Positions 1 through 12,709 of a stretch of DNA of 64,000 nt are shown here, piece by piece (position 1 is the first letter of the stretch; each line of letters starts with the position of its first letter). The stretch is from Aricia agestis. Lineage: Eukaryota > Arthropoda > Insecta > Lepidoptera > Lycaenidae. The stretch lies in NCBI RefSeq assembly GCF_905147365.1, contig NC_056418.1:5145262-5209261 (forward strand), written 5' to 3'. A program made the translations under genes and the position numbers. The notes under the pieces were generated by a model. It was not told the DNA's origin, searched no databases, and saw only the letters and a program-made list of their open reading frames with translations.

Positions 1-86
1 AGTTAATAGAAATAATTAGTAGCATTACTATGTCTGATATACATCTGGGAGCCTTTCTTTATACGCCCCAAATTATCAACTTTCTA

Positions 87-150
87 ATCTATTTTTACTG
101 CTTCAATTCTAATGATATGACATTAGAATTATTGAAGCAGTAAAATAGAT
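87..150. repeat. Short inverted repeat (hairpin)
   Basis: Two arms of about 28 bases, ATCTATTTTTACTGCTTC... and its near-exact reverse complement, surround a short ATATGA loop. One mismatch and a one-base length difference are visible. It is probably a miniature foldback element or a remnant of one; no coding potential. Confidence 0.7.
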
Positions 151-199
151 TTGTATGGTGCGCCAGGCAAGTGACGATGTCAAACTTTAAGAGGAGTAA

Positions 200-680
200 C
201 TTTAAGAGGAGTCCATACAAACGCTGTCCCCTGTTTCCTCCCTGGATAATGCCGGTAGAGTTATGATTTTTTTCCTGAATATCTATGGCCACTATTAGCA
301 TGTCCCTATGTTTTCTTTTTTTTCATAATTTTATTATTAAAAAAGATAAGAACGTCCAAAAACCCAAAAAAATGGCAAGATTTTCCTCTGTGTTCAAACA
401 CCCAGAAAACAAAACTGGCTAAAATATACAAAAAAAGTAAAACATGGGAACACAGCTCAAGCCTTGCTTCAATTCTTAATGAAAAAAGTACTTAAATCGG
501 TTAAGTTTTGGAGAAGGAATCAGCGGACAACGAATCGAAGATTTTCTGTTCTTTTATTAGCACTTTTGTCGTGTTGTCTCTATCGCGCTCTGCGGTGGGA
601 GACTTGAGATTGGTGAGACAGCAATACATTTTCAAATACCTATTTTCAATTTCTCTCGCCCCTGGTGTATCCTCTTAAAG
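200..680 (-). repeat. Dispersed repeat R1, copy A (nonautonomous DNA-transposon-like)
   Basis: This roughly 480-bp block is the reverse complement of 10623-11099. Both copies share the stretch around CATACAAACGCTGTCCC, an AT-rich middle, and the GGTGTATC end. Its termini read CTTTAAGAGGA and TCCTCTTAAAG, which are inverted repeats of each other. Short ORF-like readings beginning MLIVAxDIQEKNHNSTG occur in both copies, but these belong to the repeat and are not a gene. I recognise the internal sequence as a common lepidopteran dispersed repeat, but not its superfamily. Confidence 0.7.
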
Positions 681-3600
681 ATAAGAGCTTTTTTGCCTAA
701 ACATATTTCAACTTCCGTTAAATGGTTTTTAAACGCTAAACTGTTTTTTTACATCAAACGACCCCAATATTATATTTTTACGAGTTTACAAGAATGCGTC
801 TAAAGTCTAAACATCCTTTACTATATATTTTATGGATGACGATAAAATGGATCAAGTTTTTACTGCTTCGTAGTTAAGAGTTTGATTGTCACTTAAGGAA
901 GTTTATTTTTTGAATGTAAAAAGTAAAAGCAATAATAATAGAAAACCGATGTTTGCTAGGAAAATGGAAATTCGATTTAATTTATCGATTTCACAAGTCA
1001 ATAACAATTAGCAATAAATGCATTAGCCTTGCACCAAACAGAGGCATAGGCGCATACAATTGCTAAATAAAACCATTCAGACGTGTAAAAATGGCGCCAG
1101 TGAGAAATGCAAAATGAACTGAACAATTCGAAATTAGAATGCAATTACTCTCAGCCGTCAATGATTTCAAATATTTTACTGAACGTCTAATTAATCTAAT
1201 TGATTTGCTTCATTTAGCACCAATTGTTTTTTTTTATGCCATTCTAGTAGTAAGAAGTCGCTAACAATGAAAAAAGATAATAAAATAAACCACAATTCGC
1301 AAGTGCCGACGACGGATTGTCAGACAACTAAATTTTAGACTAAAGAAGTAACAAAGACATAAAAATTACACTCAAATACAACAATATTAAATGAACAGTC
1401 ATAAGAATGCCAGATTACGTAAATAGTTCTGTTACGTAAATGTAATTAAGTATAACAAGTAGCAGAAATGTCGCAAGATATTATCGCGTACGGTATATCA
1501 AACAATAAACATGAGGTGTGGTCTGTTATCTGTGCGGAGGATTCAGTGTTGTGAAATTTGTGAGATAATCCTAATAACAGAGAGATTAACGCAAAAGAAT
1601 TTTTATGTTGGGTCTAGCCGCCACAGTAATCGCGCTAGTGCACCATGCAATCATCATCATGGTAGAGAAGATATAAAAAATAAATTATTTCAGGAGCATG
1701 CAAAAAGAAATAACACTTTTTTAATGAAATTTACTAAATATAGATGATTTAGTTAAAGACAGTACGATGGTTTTTGTGAGTTCTATAACCATGTGTTAAG
1801 AGAATGTTTAGCTGAAGACATTACTTTGTAAACTTTTATCAATAAAACAGAACATAAAAGAACTTGTTCATCATCATCACATACCTACATACTTGTAGCA
1901 CATTTTTTTGGGTTAAAGAAGGCAGGTGTAGCCCTGGCCCCTGACGTCACTGCGACCCATGAGGATCTATTGTGACTCCTTCGCACTAAAGTATCATCCC
2001 CAACCCAATACTGCTCATAAATTGAACGATATTGTTACATACGCTAGAATCTAGTTTCAAAAATATATTCCTTAGTACGAACGCGGCTTTACAAATTGTA
2101 GAGATGGCAAAAAATGATAAAAATTGTAAAGCGACATAAGAATTTCGCGACCGCCTTAGTGATAAAATCTAGACCAAATTGTACGATAAGTAGCAAATGT
2201 TGCAGAGATGCGACTTGCGAGATCTGAGGCCAAACTAAATTACGTTGCCAAAAACAGACATTCTTGGTACTGTAAACAATAAACGGTAAACACTTACCTG
2301 ACGAAATTTCCATCATATTAAGTTGGTAAACAAAAACATAGGACTTATTATGTGACAAGTGACACATACTATGGTGACACTGAACCACATAAATGTTCAT
2401 GGTGAACATGATGCTCCCTGCTTCTATAAAAAAGGTTTATCAGCTATCCTCTAGTACCTACTTAATTAAAAGAATGCTTACTAAGCTTTTAAAATAATAT
2501 CCCTGCGGCCTGCCATAGATAATTGAAAATTTTTTCACTGCTCATTTCGAAATAATAGGATTCTTACAGGTGGCGATGATAGTCGCTTCTTCTTTACCTT
2601 TACAATACGTTGGAGATGTATCTACAAATGCGTTCAAAGTCCAACACATTCCTCATCATTTGAATCAGAGCTTGATTCATTATCACCTCATTGAGGTAAA
2701 TAACCTGATTCCCAAGGATATATCACTTGAAGGAGGCCGTTTAAATGAATTATTGACCTCTCAACGCAGGTTCAATTGAAATCGCAGTGCCCGATTGGAA
2801 ATAGATTGAATGGGCTCTCTGTACTTGATGGAACACAGCTGCATATTATATTGAACCGCATTCGTTCAGAGCATTCAATTAGTTCTGCTACAGATAATAC
2901 GCTTAACTTTATTAATACTTAAAAATCCATGTTTCTTGTATGTTCTACTGTTCGTGTACCAGACGGCTGCACATGACGGATGACCACTATGTTTTGAGTA
3001 CAAACTGCGTTTATTCCAGACACATTACGGTAGATCAAAAGGGGCTAAAAAAAGAAAAAATCTAGTAATCTGTTACAGACTGTAGATTAGAATTTTTAAA
3101 ATCTTAATGCGAAACTAGAAGCTGCCTTTTAAATTCTCGAGCGTTTCTGAGCGCAGATCCTTGAGACAGTAAAAATAATCATGTTTGCTTTCAGGATCTT
3201 CTACATCTTTTAATTTCGTAAATGATTCCTTCAAAGAATTGACATAATCAAAAGATTTTAGTGAATTTCGCAAAAGATTTTCACCAATTCCAATGTTGAA
3301 AAAGCTATTAACGCCTCCAGCTAGGAGGGACCGAAATTACTAAGCTGCAATTGTATTATTTACCCCACAAATACAAGGTAGGAAGCAATCTCTGCGGCAG
3401 ACAAGCGGATATTGCAATATTGGGGTTTCTGTTATTGACGTGCCAGTTTCTTCGGAAATCATCCGGAAATGGACTTTTTCTTGGTCAATGAGTAACAATG
3501 TGCTGGATATTACTTTGTTTTAAACTAAACCAAGCTAAACTAAAATTTACAGTTTTGGATGAACCTAAAAAAATCTCCAAAATTTGTATGAAGCTTTGAA

Positions 3601-6597
3601 GCAGGTGGATATTATACACTGGTACTGGTAGAATTTTTGTTTCCATAATTTTGGCCGAACATAAAATATTCTGCAAATTTTTGAAGCTTTGAATCATTAA
3701 CCCTTTAATTGCCAAGGTCGGAAGAATCCGACAAATATTTTCGTGCCCATTTAAAAAATACTAGAGATCGCCCAATGGTCGAAATTCGACCTTACTTGCA
3801 ACGACATTAGGACTGCTACCTATATTTTGTAAAAAATATTGACTTCATCACAGTTTTTTCAATTCTTGTCTCTGGGACTCAGCTGATCTCAGACTGGCTG
3901 TTTAAGCATTGTCTAATACTTAATAGTATCTAAAATTAAATAAAAAAAACAATAATCCATTTTCAATTTGTCAACTTGTTGTCAACAGACTTCAACCATA
4001 AATAAAAGAGTTTAATTCGTATGTATTCGTAGGCTTGTCACTCAAAAATCTGTCATTTTTCCTAGTAGTAGTGTCGTAGTGTGTGTAACGTTTTATTTGT
4101 TAAAAATGTATATGATAAAAGCATCATTTTAAAATAATATTAGCTCGATGCACTCCTTCACCATATAAACTATAACTGTGCAAAATTTCATGCACCTACG
4201 TTTCCCCATTTTTCGTAAAAAGGGTTACAAAGTTTTTCGTTCACGTATTAATATTATGATGATGATGGAGATTGAATGTCGATTTTTAAAACTTATACAT
4301 AAAGTGGAATTTTTTCTTTGCGATGTTTACTCGATTGCCTTTTATCTTGACACCGAAGTTGTTTTATTGTTTATTTAATGTTTGATAATATAAGACTAAC
4401 GACTTACCGAGACAAATAAAAATGTACCCACCTATCATTAGTCAGCACTCAGCACCTACTCAAGAAGATTAACAATCGACTCTAGAGGGATCAGCTAAAG
4501 TAATAAAAAAAAATAGAAAAGATAACAAAGCTTAAAAACGTTCCGAAATATTATAACCACGATGAGACCGACATATTAAGTTCTAAGCCACTTTTAAATA
4601 AAAAAAGAAAGATGACTTAGAAAAAAAATAGTATTTTAATCCCATACATATTTTGGTTCAGTTGCTATCCTAAAGTCTTACATCGTAGGATTTTGTTTTA
4701 CTTTTTTTAGTTTTATCTGAATTCTCAAGGTGGAAACAGTGCCCACTTGTCCTTGACACAACGTTTTGTTCTCAGTAGCCAAAATGAATAAAAAGTCCGT
4801 ACAAAACAGGTACAAGATTTTGAAACCTAAAACGCGAATCATTAACCTACTAACTTGGAAATGATTATATTACTTACATAATACACATTTGTATCGCATA
4901 CATTTTAAAACTAAGTCAGCATTAAATGTTTTTTTACTTCCGCATCAAATAAAATATTTTTTATTAATGCGTGTAATACTATAATTGTAATTTGAAGAAT
5001 ACTTATTCTTTATAATTTTAAAGTTAATAATTTTAAAGTTTTTAAGCGTGAATTTTGTTGATTGGTATTTTTTTTATTTTGTTTTCAAGTTTTCATAAAC
5101 TAATAATTTTTGAATAAAAATCTTCCCCAGTATTGATTTTATATTGTACCTGTCACCTTGGCCTAATATTAGTTATTGTAAAACTAAATACACTAATAAA
5201 TAATAATTGTATGTATTACATATAACATAACACTAGTACAAAATCCACGTGCACTGAAGCGTGATGGCTGACTTTTACATTATCGTAAATTATAATCAGT
5301 TTTCATAATAATATTATGCACTTTTACCTTCATTGTAACCTATGATTTTATAAAAAAATATTCCTACAACAATAACCTTTAAAGAAGAAGCTAAAAAAGC
5401 ACTTACAAACTTTTGAAATGATTTTCAGTTAATTCTAGATGTTGTACAAAATATATCTCTCTACCTTGTACTTTATTAACCTACGTACAAGATTTTTTAC
5501 TATCTCACTAGTGTCTAAACTACGTATTGAATCTTAAGGCACGAAGCAGACATAACCCAGACGCCCAAAAATCTCCTTTTTTTCTTAGCGGGCGGTCAAT
5601 ATTTTATTACAAGTTAAAGAGTCGTGTCCGAGTTATCGTTTTTTAACGTCAAATAAAACCACAACCACATCGCGCCTGGAACCGGGGAACATGTTTAGAC
5701 TACTAACTGAGCATACTGAACGAAAGGATGTGATCGACAGAAAGATTTCATGCAGGGTGTTGTATCTTGCGACAGCAATGCAACAGCCAACTGTATGGTG
5801 CCAATCGCCTGTTGTATAATTGCTGTCACTAGATAATCACCATGTCATGTTACGTTTTAACCAGGAAATGAAAAGATTAAAGGAGTAGATTACGACTTTA
5901 ATGACATTCATTCGAACATGTTCTTACATTTAGACGACCTTACAGAGAAAATGTTACAGAAAATACACCAGACCACCACCAATTTTACAGTTAGCTAAGA
6001 TTGATTAGCTTTTCCTTGTAAAACTTTTTAGTGCTTAAGGCATTTATGATGTTCAAAAGATTCAAAAAAGAATGTCTCTTCCCAAAAAACATTTGACACT
6101 TTCCTAATTTAATTCACAGTGAGTAGTGACTAGTGACACTTGAACAACCACGGTGGACTGGTCAGACCACTTCTTAAGACCACATGCGGTCCTAGTCAAA
6201 TAATCCTGACATATTTTATGCTCATACACAGTACACACTTTATTTTTTAAATGATGTAGTCAGGAAATGAAAGTTCGTTAAATAGTGGTTGATGCACTTA
6301 AAATTAATCTCTCATTAACATTAATTTATTCTATGTTACTCTATTGTATAATTTAACGGTAACATTTGCTTTTTTGGTTGTAGTTGGGAGTTGCACTTGC
6401 AGTAGCGGCATAATATCATTTAATTACTTAGTTGACGTAGCTTTTGGAACCCTGGAGCATAAATTTTACCACAAAAATTGCATCCTGCGTGACGTTTATA
6501 ACATCCATTTAATTTATGGAGTGTCAACGTAAATTGAAAAACTTTTTAATTTTCATCCCCCGTCGACACGGCATGGCATGCGAATTCCAATTCAAAC
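681..6597. other. No recognisable gene; AT-rich, probable intron or intergenic sequence
   Basis: Short open frames occur (for example 1511-1747, 2570-2779 and 4178-4378), but none shows a known domain, a credible gene context or unusual composition. Sequence that looks like splice signals appears at about 2293 (minus-strand donor) and 2569 (plus-strand acceptor), without a coding exon attached. If the spinster gene continues left of 20,089, this stretch lies in its first intron. Confidence 0.5.
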
Positions 6598-6670
6598 GTT
6601 TTAACCGACTTCCAAAAAGGAGGAGGTTATATGTTCGGCTGTGGAGTTTTTTTTTTTTTGTTTTTAATTA
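6598..6670 (+). repeat. Fragment of the AACCGACTTC repeat family
   Basis: AACCGACTTCCAAAAAGGAG followed by GAGGTTATATGTTCGGCTG and a T-tract. The same opening occurs at 12946, 21534, 23680 and 53158. Only the left end is present here. Confidence 0.75.
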
Positions 6671-7843
6671 CGAACATCATAATATTTTATTTTAGTTACA
6701 TCATAAGTAATTAAAATTCAGCAAGACTGGAAGGTTGAGTTATATTATTCTTTATAAAACCTGATGCGGCCGAGGCCTTCAAAAGAAGAAAACAAAATCT
6801 TGATTTGCAACATTGTTAATTGCTTTTTAGATACAAATGATGTAAGGTGCAAAAGATTTTGTTTTTTAAATAAAAATAAATACTTAAATCATATTATTTT
6901 GTGTGCAGTGTTAACTGGTCTTAAAAATATTGTATTGAATCAACCCTCCACATTAGAAAGACCATGAATAAATTTAACCCTGCAGTGAAATGAAACAGTA
7001 TAACCCATGGCATATTTCATTTATTAATCTCCGTGTACACAACACACCCCACAATGATTCAACAAATGGGGCCTAGAAGACCCCTATATTAAAAACATAG
7101 ACGCTTTTTCATGTCATTCGTTATATTACTTTTTTATGACATTTATAAGCAACGGTGTTTTATTGGAGTTGTAACCTTTTATGTTATTATTTTTATTGGA
7201 ATAAGCTATTTCGTACCGAGGCGACAATAATATACATATTTTGTTAGTTGTAACCTTTGGTAGTATTTTATGACTTCTTAAAAACATTTTTTGCTTAAAT
7301 AATTTACTAAGCTTTTTGTGACGGTTTTACTATCTGAAAATAATTATGATGGTGTCTCTAAAATGTTTTGTGATTATTTAAAATGACAAAAAGAATGTGA
7401 CGTAGATTGTACAAGAACAATGAGTATGATGATAAGTCATTATCTCAATACTATGACTAGCAAGACGTCCTGATTAGTCTTTTCTTATGCCTTGCATTTT
7501 TTGACTAATACCTCATTTGGCTGCCTACTGACAAAATATTTTTAAACAAAAATTGCGAAAAAGTAGCAATGTCATATTACGTACTTATATAGATATTTCT
7601 TAGTATACTTAAATAATGGTAAGTGTTGACCACTGTGTTGACATTTAATACACAATTTACGTGTGGACGCAACACAAAGCCAATATTAGCACTCCACGTA
7701 ACAGATGACGTGTCAAATGTATTCTCGGCTTTTTAGACCCCAGCGTGCCTAGACGTGATGATAACATAGCATTGGATAATAGGGCGTTTGAGTCCATGGG
7801 ACAACAAGAAGTTTTTGACAGCAAGAATTATTTAAGTTACCTA
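6671..7843. other. No recognisable gene
   Basis: AT-rich noncoding sequence. The open frame at 6764-6967 has no recognisable homology. Nothing else to report. Confidence 0.45.
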
Positions 7844-8179
7844 CTTTTTTTTAATGAAATAAGGGGGCAAACGAGTAAACGGGTCACCTGATGGAAAGCA
7901 ACTTCCGTCGCCCATGGACACTCGCAGCCTCAGAAGAGCTGCAGGTGCGTTGCCGGCCTTTTAAGAGGGAATATGGTAATAGGGGAGGGTAGGGTAGGGA
8001 AAAGGGGAGGGTAGGGAAGGGAATAGGGGAGGGTAGGGAAGGAAATAGGAGAGGGTAGGGAAGGGAAAAGGGTAGGGAATTGGGCCTCCGGTAAACCCAC
8101 TCACTCGGCGAAACAAAGCGCAAGCGCTGTTTCACGCCGGTTTTCTGTGAGCTCGTGGTATTGCATGGCTCTCCCACGT
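7844..8179 (-). mobile_element. SINE-like retroposon, copy 1
   Basis: On the minus strand this reads from ACGTGGGAGAGCCATGC through GGCCGGCAACGCACCTGC to a poly(A) tail (poly-T at about 7843 on the plus strand). The same unit occurs at 9438-9760, 42142-42475 and 49681-49997. The middle holds a variable G-rich minisatellite (GGGTAGGGAA/GGGAATAGGGG units), rich enough in G to form quadruplexes. ORF-like readings across it, including proline/leucine-rich ones, are by-products. I infer SINE-like from the poly(A) end and short uniform length; a Pol III promoter was not verified. Confidence 0.75.
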
Positions 8180-8802
8180 CAAACTGGAGGTATTACAACA
8201 GTAATTTTCTCAATTTTTATTCCATATATGGGGTAAATTTTTTGTTTTTTATTTTGTACACAAATTGCAAAAGCATTGAGTCATCTCTAGACTCTAGGTC
8301 ATTTAGTCGTTTGAACGGGATAATTTCTTCATGCTTGACTGTTATCACAGATTAGCTCATACAGTACATATTATAAAACTGTTTGTTTTTAGTAAATAAA
8401 CGGTGCACATACACTGTAGCAATGACTCAAATCCTTGACCTATGATAGATATGTGTTAACCTTCTTTCCGTGTCGGTAAATAGACAAAAACACACATTCT
8501 TGGTTATCTCTTTTATGTTATCTGAAAACAATTAAAAACATTGCGTCTACTTGTAGGTTTGTTAATTAAAATAGTCAAATAATTTCTGAAATACATATAA
8601 TTTTTGTGGCAAGATCTTATTTAAGATCATTTTTGAAATTTCTGAATCATTCAGGAATTCCAAAAATCTCCAGCTTTTATTTAGTGACGTATGACAACAT
8701 TATACAATACTAATGTAGATACCGTTATAACTTATACTCATCATTCACAGAGGTTAATCAACTTGTTATTTTAAATGTTTTCGTGTGAGTTGTTCTAAAG
8801 AT

Positions 8803-9012
8803 CAGCAAGGCTAATATGGTCGCTTTGAAGAATCATGATATGAATCATAATATGATTTATTTTTATAAAATCACAAAATGCAATTCTCTGCTTGCAATTA
8901 ATTTCTGTATTTTTGTACTGATTTGACATTTGTCAGTTTGACAGTTTTGACAATTCATTTGCTGAATTGATTGAGAGGAATTGCTAAATGTGACCATTTT
9001 AGCCCCGCTGAG
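8803..9012. mobile_element. MITE with CAGCGGGGCTAAAATGG-type ends
   Basis: About 210 bp bounded by CAGCAAGGCTAATATGGTC and its diverged reverse complement GACCATTTTAGCCCCGCTG (reading GTGACCATTTTAGCCCCGCTG in the sequence). A second copy, in inverse orientation and split by another element, lies at 29555-30540. No coding capacity. Confidence 0.7.
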
Positions 9013-9437
9013 TTCGCACCCACCTAAAATCATCCGATATGATATCATCACTGATCTTTGCAATACAGTCATAAGATACTGACATATCATCAAGCTACAC
9101 TTTTAAACTTCTATTCTTTTAAAGGATAAACAACACAATACATAAATACTTGCGTTTTTAGAAACTGTATCAACTGCAGGAGTTTCTTTTGGCATTGCAA
9201 GTCTGATAATGTTCTAAAATTCTTTAGATAACATTACGACGCGACGGTATTTTGTTAGTTTAAGTATAGTATTAGTTATCCAAAGAACTAAGAATATATT
9301 ATGTTCTTTGGCTGATATCGCGAGCCGCACTTGGAAAGGGTAATGTAACATTTATAAGGTTGATAACGTAATCTTTACTTTGGAGAAATTAACTTTACTT
9401 GCGTGTGGGAGGCCGCTATGTTTTGAGATAAAATAAG

Positions 9438-9760
9438 TTTTTTTTTAATGAAATATGGGGGCAAACGAGCAAACGGGTCACCTGATGGAAAGCAACTTCC
9501 GTCGCCCATGGACACTCGCAGCATCAGTAGAGCTGCAAGTGCGTTGCCGGCCTTTTAAGAGGGAATAGGGTAATAGGGGATGGTAGGGAAGGGAATAGGG
9601 GATGGTAGGGGAGGGAATAGGGTAGGGGATTGGGCCTCCAGTAAACTCACTCACTCGGCGAAACACAGCGCAAGCGCTGTTGCACGCCGGTTTTCTGTGA
9701 GAACGTGGTATTTCTCCGGTCGAGCCGGCCCATTCATGCCGAATCATGGCTCTCCCACGT
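9438..9760 (-). mobile_element. SINE-like retroposon, copy 2
   Basis: Same family as 7844-8179, same orientation, poly-T at the left and CCCACGTATA at the right. It retains the AGAAATACC and CGAGCCGGCC stretch near the right end that copy 1 lacks, so copy 1 has a small internal deletion. The internal G-rich minisatellite is shorter. Confidence 0.75.
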
Positions 9761-10622
9761 ATAAATTCAATGTTTGTGTTACATTTTCAAAAGAATTAAA
9801 AATTTAACTGACATTTCAAAACAACGAACCTCTTGTAAACATTTTCAAACTATAGATTTTAATTTAGATAATCTTCCAGCAGTGGCGACTGGCGACAGTG
9901 CCCTAGGGAAATTATGACACTCAGGCGTATTTAAAGCGTAGCCTATAGACACAATATTCTCTGAATATAGCTTTATTGCTTCGAGGGAATAATGCAACTT
10001 AAGATTTGTCCTTTACATGGTTTCTAACTAAAATTAAGTCATATAATTTATAGCATTGAAAATGTTAAAATGAATCCCTTTCAGAAACTTTGAAAATTGT
10101 ATTTGCGGCAGTTTTCAATTGTTGATTGCCGAAGTTTCTGAATCGCTTTCATTCAGAAACTTTCAAAATAACATTGCATTTGCGGCAATTTTCCGAAACC
10201 TCGTCTAATGTGATTACCTTATATCCGAATTACTTGGCACAGATGACGAAACAGTCGGAAACTGTCATAATGGTAAACAATGATTCGCCACACTGAAATT
10301 CTCATGATTGTATTTTTTTTATTCCCAGACACAAAAATGTTGACTAAAAGATTATGCAGACTGTTTTTTTAACTAGTGTTTCTTACAATTCTTTTGCATA
10401 GCAAAGGCTTTTTTTACGTTATAGAAATAAGAGTTAGTTACCTACAGAAGTACCAAAAGACTGACGTGAATCATACAAAAAAATTAACGACTTATTCCGG
10501 ATTTTTTTCGCAGACCTAGACATTTAAAAAAACTTTTCGATTTTCAAACATTAACCAATCATTATCTCAAAGCAATGCTTTAGGTAAACTAATGTCAAAA
10601 ACCCCGAGAAATCTGCTACTCA
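9761..10622. other. No gene; short internal duplication
   Basis: AT-rich. Around 10080-10195 the motif TTCAGAAACTTT...TTTGCGGCA(A/G)TTTTC occurs twice about 70 bases apart. No coding sequence recognised. Confidence 0.45.
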
Positions 10623-11099
10623 CTTAAGATGATACACCAGGGGCGAGAGAAATTGAAAATAGGTGTTTGAAAATGTATTGCTGTCTCACCAATCTCAAGT
10701 CTCCCACCGCAGAGCGCGATAGAGACAACACGACAAAAGTTCTAATAAATAAAAGAACAGAAAATCTTCGATTCGTTGTCCGCTGATTCCTTCTCCAAAA
10801 CTTAACCGAAGAATTAAAGCAAGGCTTGAGCTGTGTTCCAATGTTATATATATTTTTTTAATATTTTAGCCAGTTTTGTTTTCTGGGTGTTTGAACACAG
10901 AGAAAAATCTTGCCATTTTTTTGGGTTTTTGGACGTATCTTTTTTAATAATTAAATTAGGAAAAAATAGAAAACATAGGGACATGCTAATAGTGGCCACA
11001 GATATTCAGGAAAAAAATCATAACTCTACCGGCATAATCCAGGGAGGAAACAAGGGACAGCGTTTGTATGGAAAAACGGCGGTGTGGACTCCTCTTAAA
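10623..11099 (+). repeat. Dispersed repeat R1, copy B
   Basis: Inverse-orientation partner of 200-680, beginning CTTAAGATGATACACCAGGG and ending CTCCTCTTAAAC. The two copies lie about 10 kb apart in opposite orientation and differ by scattered substitutions and small indels. The apparent open frame over this block comes from the repeat. Confidence 0.7.
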
Positions 11100-11230
11100 C
11101 AACGACGTTTAGAATTTAGATGTGGCAAAAAATTATTCTTGTATTCAAGCAAAGTATATATTCAAGCAAAGTACCTAGCAAATATGATCATTGATCATAA
11201 TAATAATTTATTTACAAAGGGATAATATAA

Positions 11231-11500
11231 TATTATTTTGTAAGTTCTAGATGACGCCTCAGACCAATGACGCCCGCAACTCCGTTGCACCAAAATCCGT
11301 TTATCGCGCGGAAACCGTACATTTTTCCGGGATAAAAAGTATCCTACGTCCATTCCCGGGACTCCCATACCAAATGGCAGCAAAATCGGACCAGCAGTTT
11401 GTGCGTCTGGTCTGGCGTCAAGACTCAAGAGAGTCAAGAGGTAACAGACAGACAGAGAGACACACTTTCGCATTCATAATAATTAGTACAAAAGTGTGGA
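11231..11500 (-). mobile_element. Lep1-like Helitron fragment
   Basis: Contains CGCAACTCCGTTGCACC, TATCGCGCGGAAACCGTAC, AGCAAAATCGGACCAGC, a CAGACAGACAGA run and CACTTTCGCATTCATAATA. Read on the minus strand these are in the usual order of short nonautonomous Lep1-like Helitrons: 5' ...TAATATTATAAATGCGAAAG, TCTG run, CTAG at the 3' end. Similar fragments lie at 11716, 12286, 16715, 26095, 33109 and 42580. No Rep/helicase sequence is present. Confidence 0.6.
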
Positions 11501-11782
11501 TAGGTACTGGATACACGAATAATTATATCCACATTCCACATCTTATACAATGTGTATGTGATGGTAACGTTTACTTTAACAATATTGCTCATGCACGTAT
11601 ATCATTATGTACGTTTGTTTGCCGAACACTTGACCGCGAACAACCGTAGATATAATATGTTACGAAAGAGGAATCTTCTTTAACAACCTCAGCGAAAATG
11701 TTCACTCTTTAGTAAAGTAACCAACTCCGTTGCGCAGAAACTTTACCGCGCGGGAATCGTAATTTCTTTACGGGATGAAAAG

Positions 11783-12285
11783 CAGGGGCGTAGCTACCGC
11801 CGTATATCAGCCGTATCAATTATACGGGGCCCCCGGCCTGAGGGGGCCCCTAAGGCGCGTTACAAGCAAAAATTAATAAAAACTTCACAAATTTTTTAAA
11901 TTTCAGAAATGAGAAAAGTAAAAAAAAGCAATTTCTTTTTCCCGAGTAAAGCGTGCGTTCAAATTTTAAGAACTATGGGACAGAAACGCCTGTCAGACCT
12001 GTCACTATTGTCCATAGAGGCAGAAACTTTAGAAAAACTAAAGTTATCATCAGCATCATAATGATTTAATTAATCAGTTTGCCGAAAATAAGGCAAGAAG
12101 AGTTTATATCTAAGTTGAATTGTTTTTAAAAATGTGACAGATAGATCTTAGATTATGATGAATAAATATTTCTTATAATTTTATATACTTAAACATTTTT
12201 TTCATTTTAGAGAAATCTTTACTCTTCCTAAGGGCCTCCAAAGAAATTTTTAAACGGGGCCCCGCCAAGGTACGCTACGCCTCTG
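11783..12285. mobile_element. hAT-like element with perfect 8-bp target duplication
   Basis: The ends CAGGGGCGTAGC and GCTACGCCTCTG are inverted repeats. They are flanked on both sides by ATGAAAAG (11775-11782 and 12286-12293), an 8-bp target duplication as expected of hAT transposons. Next to each end lie GGGGCCCC-type subterminal repeats. No transposase is encoded, so it is nonautonomous. Removing it and one duplication restores a continuous Lep1-like sequence (GGGATGAAAAGTATCC), so it landed in an older Helitron fragment (11716-12400). Confidence 0.85.
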
Positions 12286-12709
12286 ATGAAAAGTATCCTT
12301 TGTCCTTTTTCAGGACTACGGTATTTGAATAAGTACCAAATTTTATCAAAATAAGTTCAGCGGTTTACAAACAGACACACTTTCGCATTTATAATTAATT
12401 TTTCTGTACGTCTGAGAAACAGCTGTCCGTGTTAAATTTTGATAACAGCAGATTTTGTTTTGATACAAAACGTTGAATCACATTTGGATATTTTTGGTTT
12501 GGATAAGATATTAATTATTATTTATAAACAAAATAATTGCTGATAAGTGATAAACTTACAATATTATTAACGTTACCAATTATGATAGGTACATAGAGTA
12601 TGAAGTACTTATCAAGTAAGAAGTTATTATTTTTTAATGCTTCAGTTATTAAATGACAAAGGGCAATCAAAGTTCATTGTTTTCGATCTAAATAATAATA
12701 ATCTATACA

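Noticed and set aside
1511..1747. 78-codon open frame
   Set aside because: No recognisable domain, no supporting splice or promoter context, AT-rich surroundings; consistent with chance.
2270..2340. Possible minus-strand exon ending GAAATTTCGTCAG before a GTAAGTG donor
   Set aside because: No matching acceptor with a conserved coding frame and no similarity to spinster; likely chance.
8000..8070. GGGTAGGG repeats as internal telomere sequence
   Set aside because: Insect telomeres are TTAGG-type; this minisatellite belongs to the SINE-like element and appears in all four copies.
7884..8177. Minus-strand proline/leucine-rich open frame with runs of SLPYP
   Set aside because: It is the translation of the G-rich minisatellite in the SINE-like repeat; the same reading recurs in other copies.
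10833..11225. 130-codon open frame over the R1 repeat
   Set aside because: The same residues occur in reverse at 95-301; it is repeat sequence, not a host gene.
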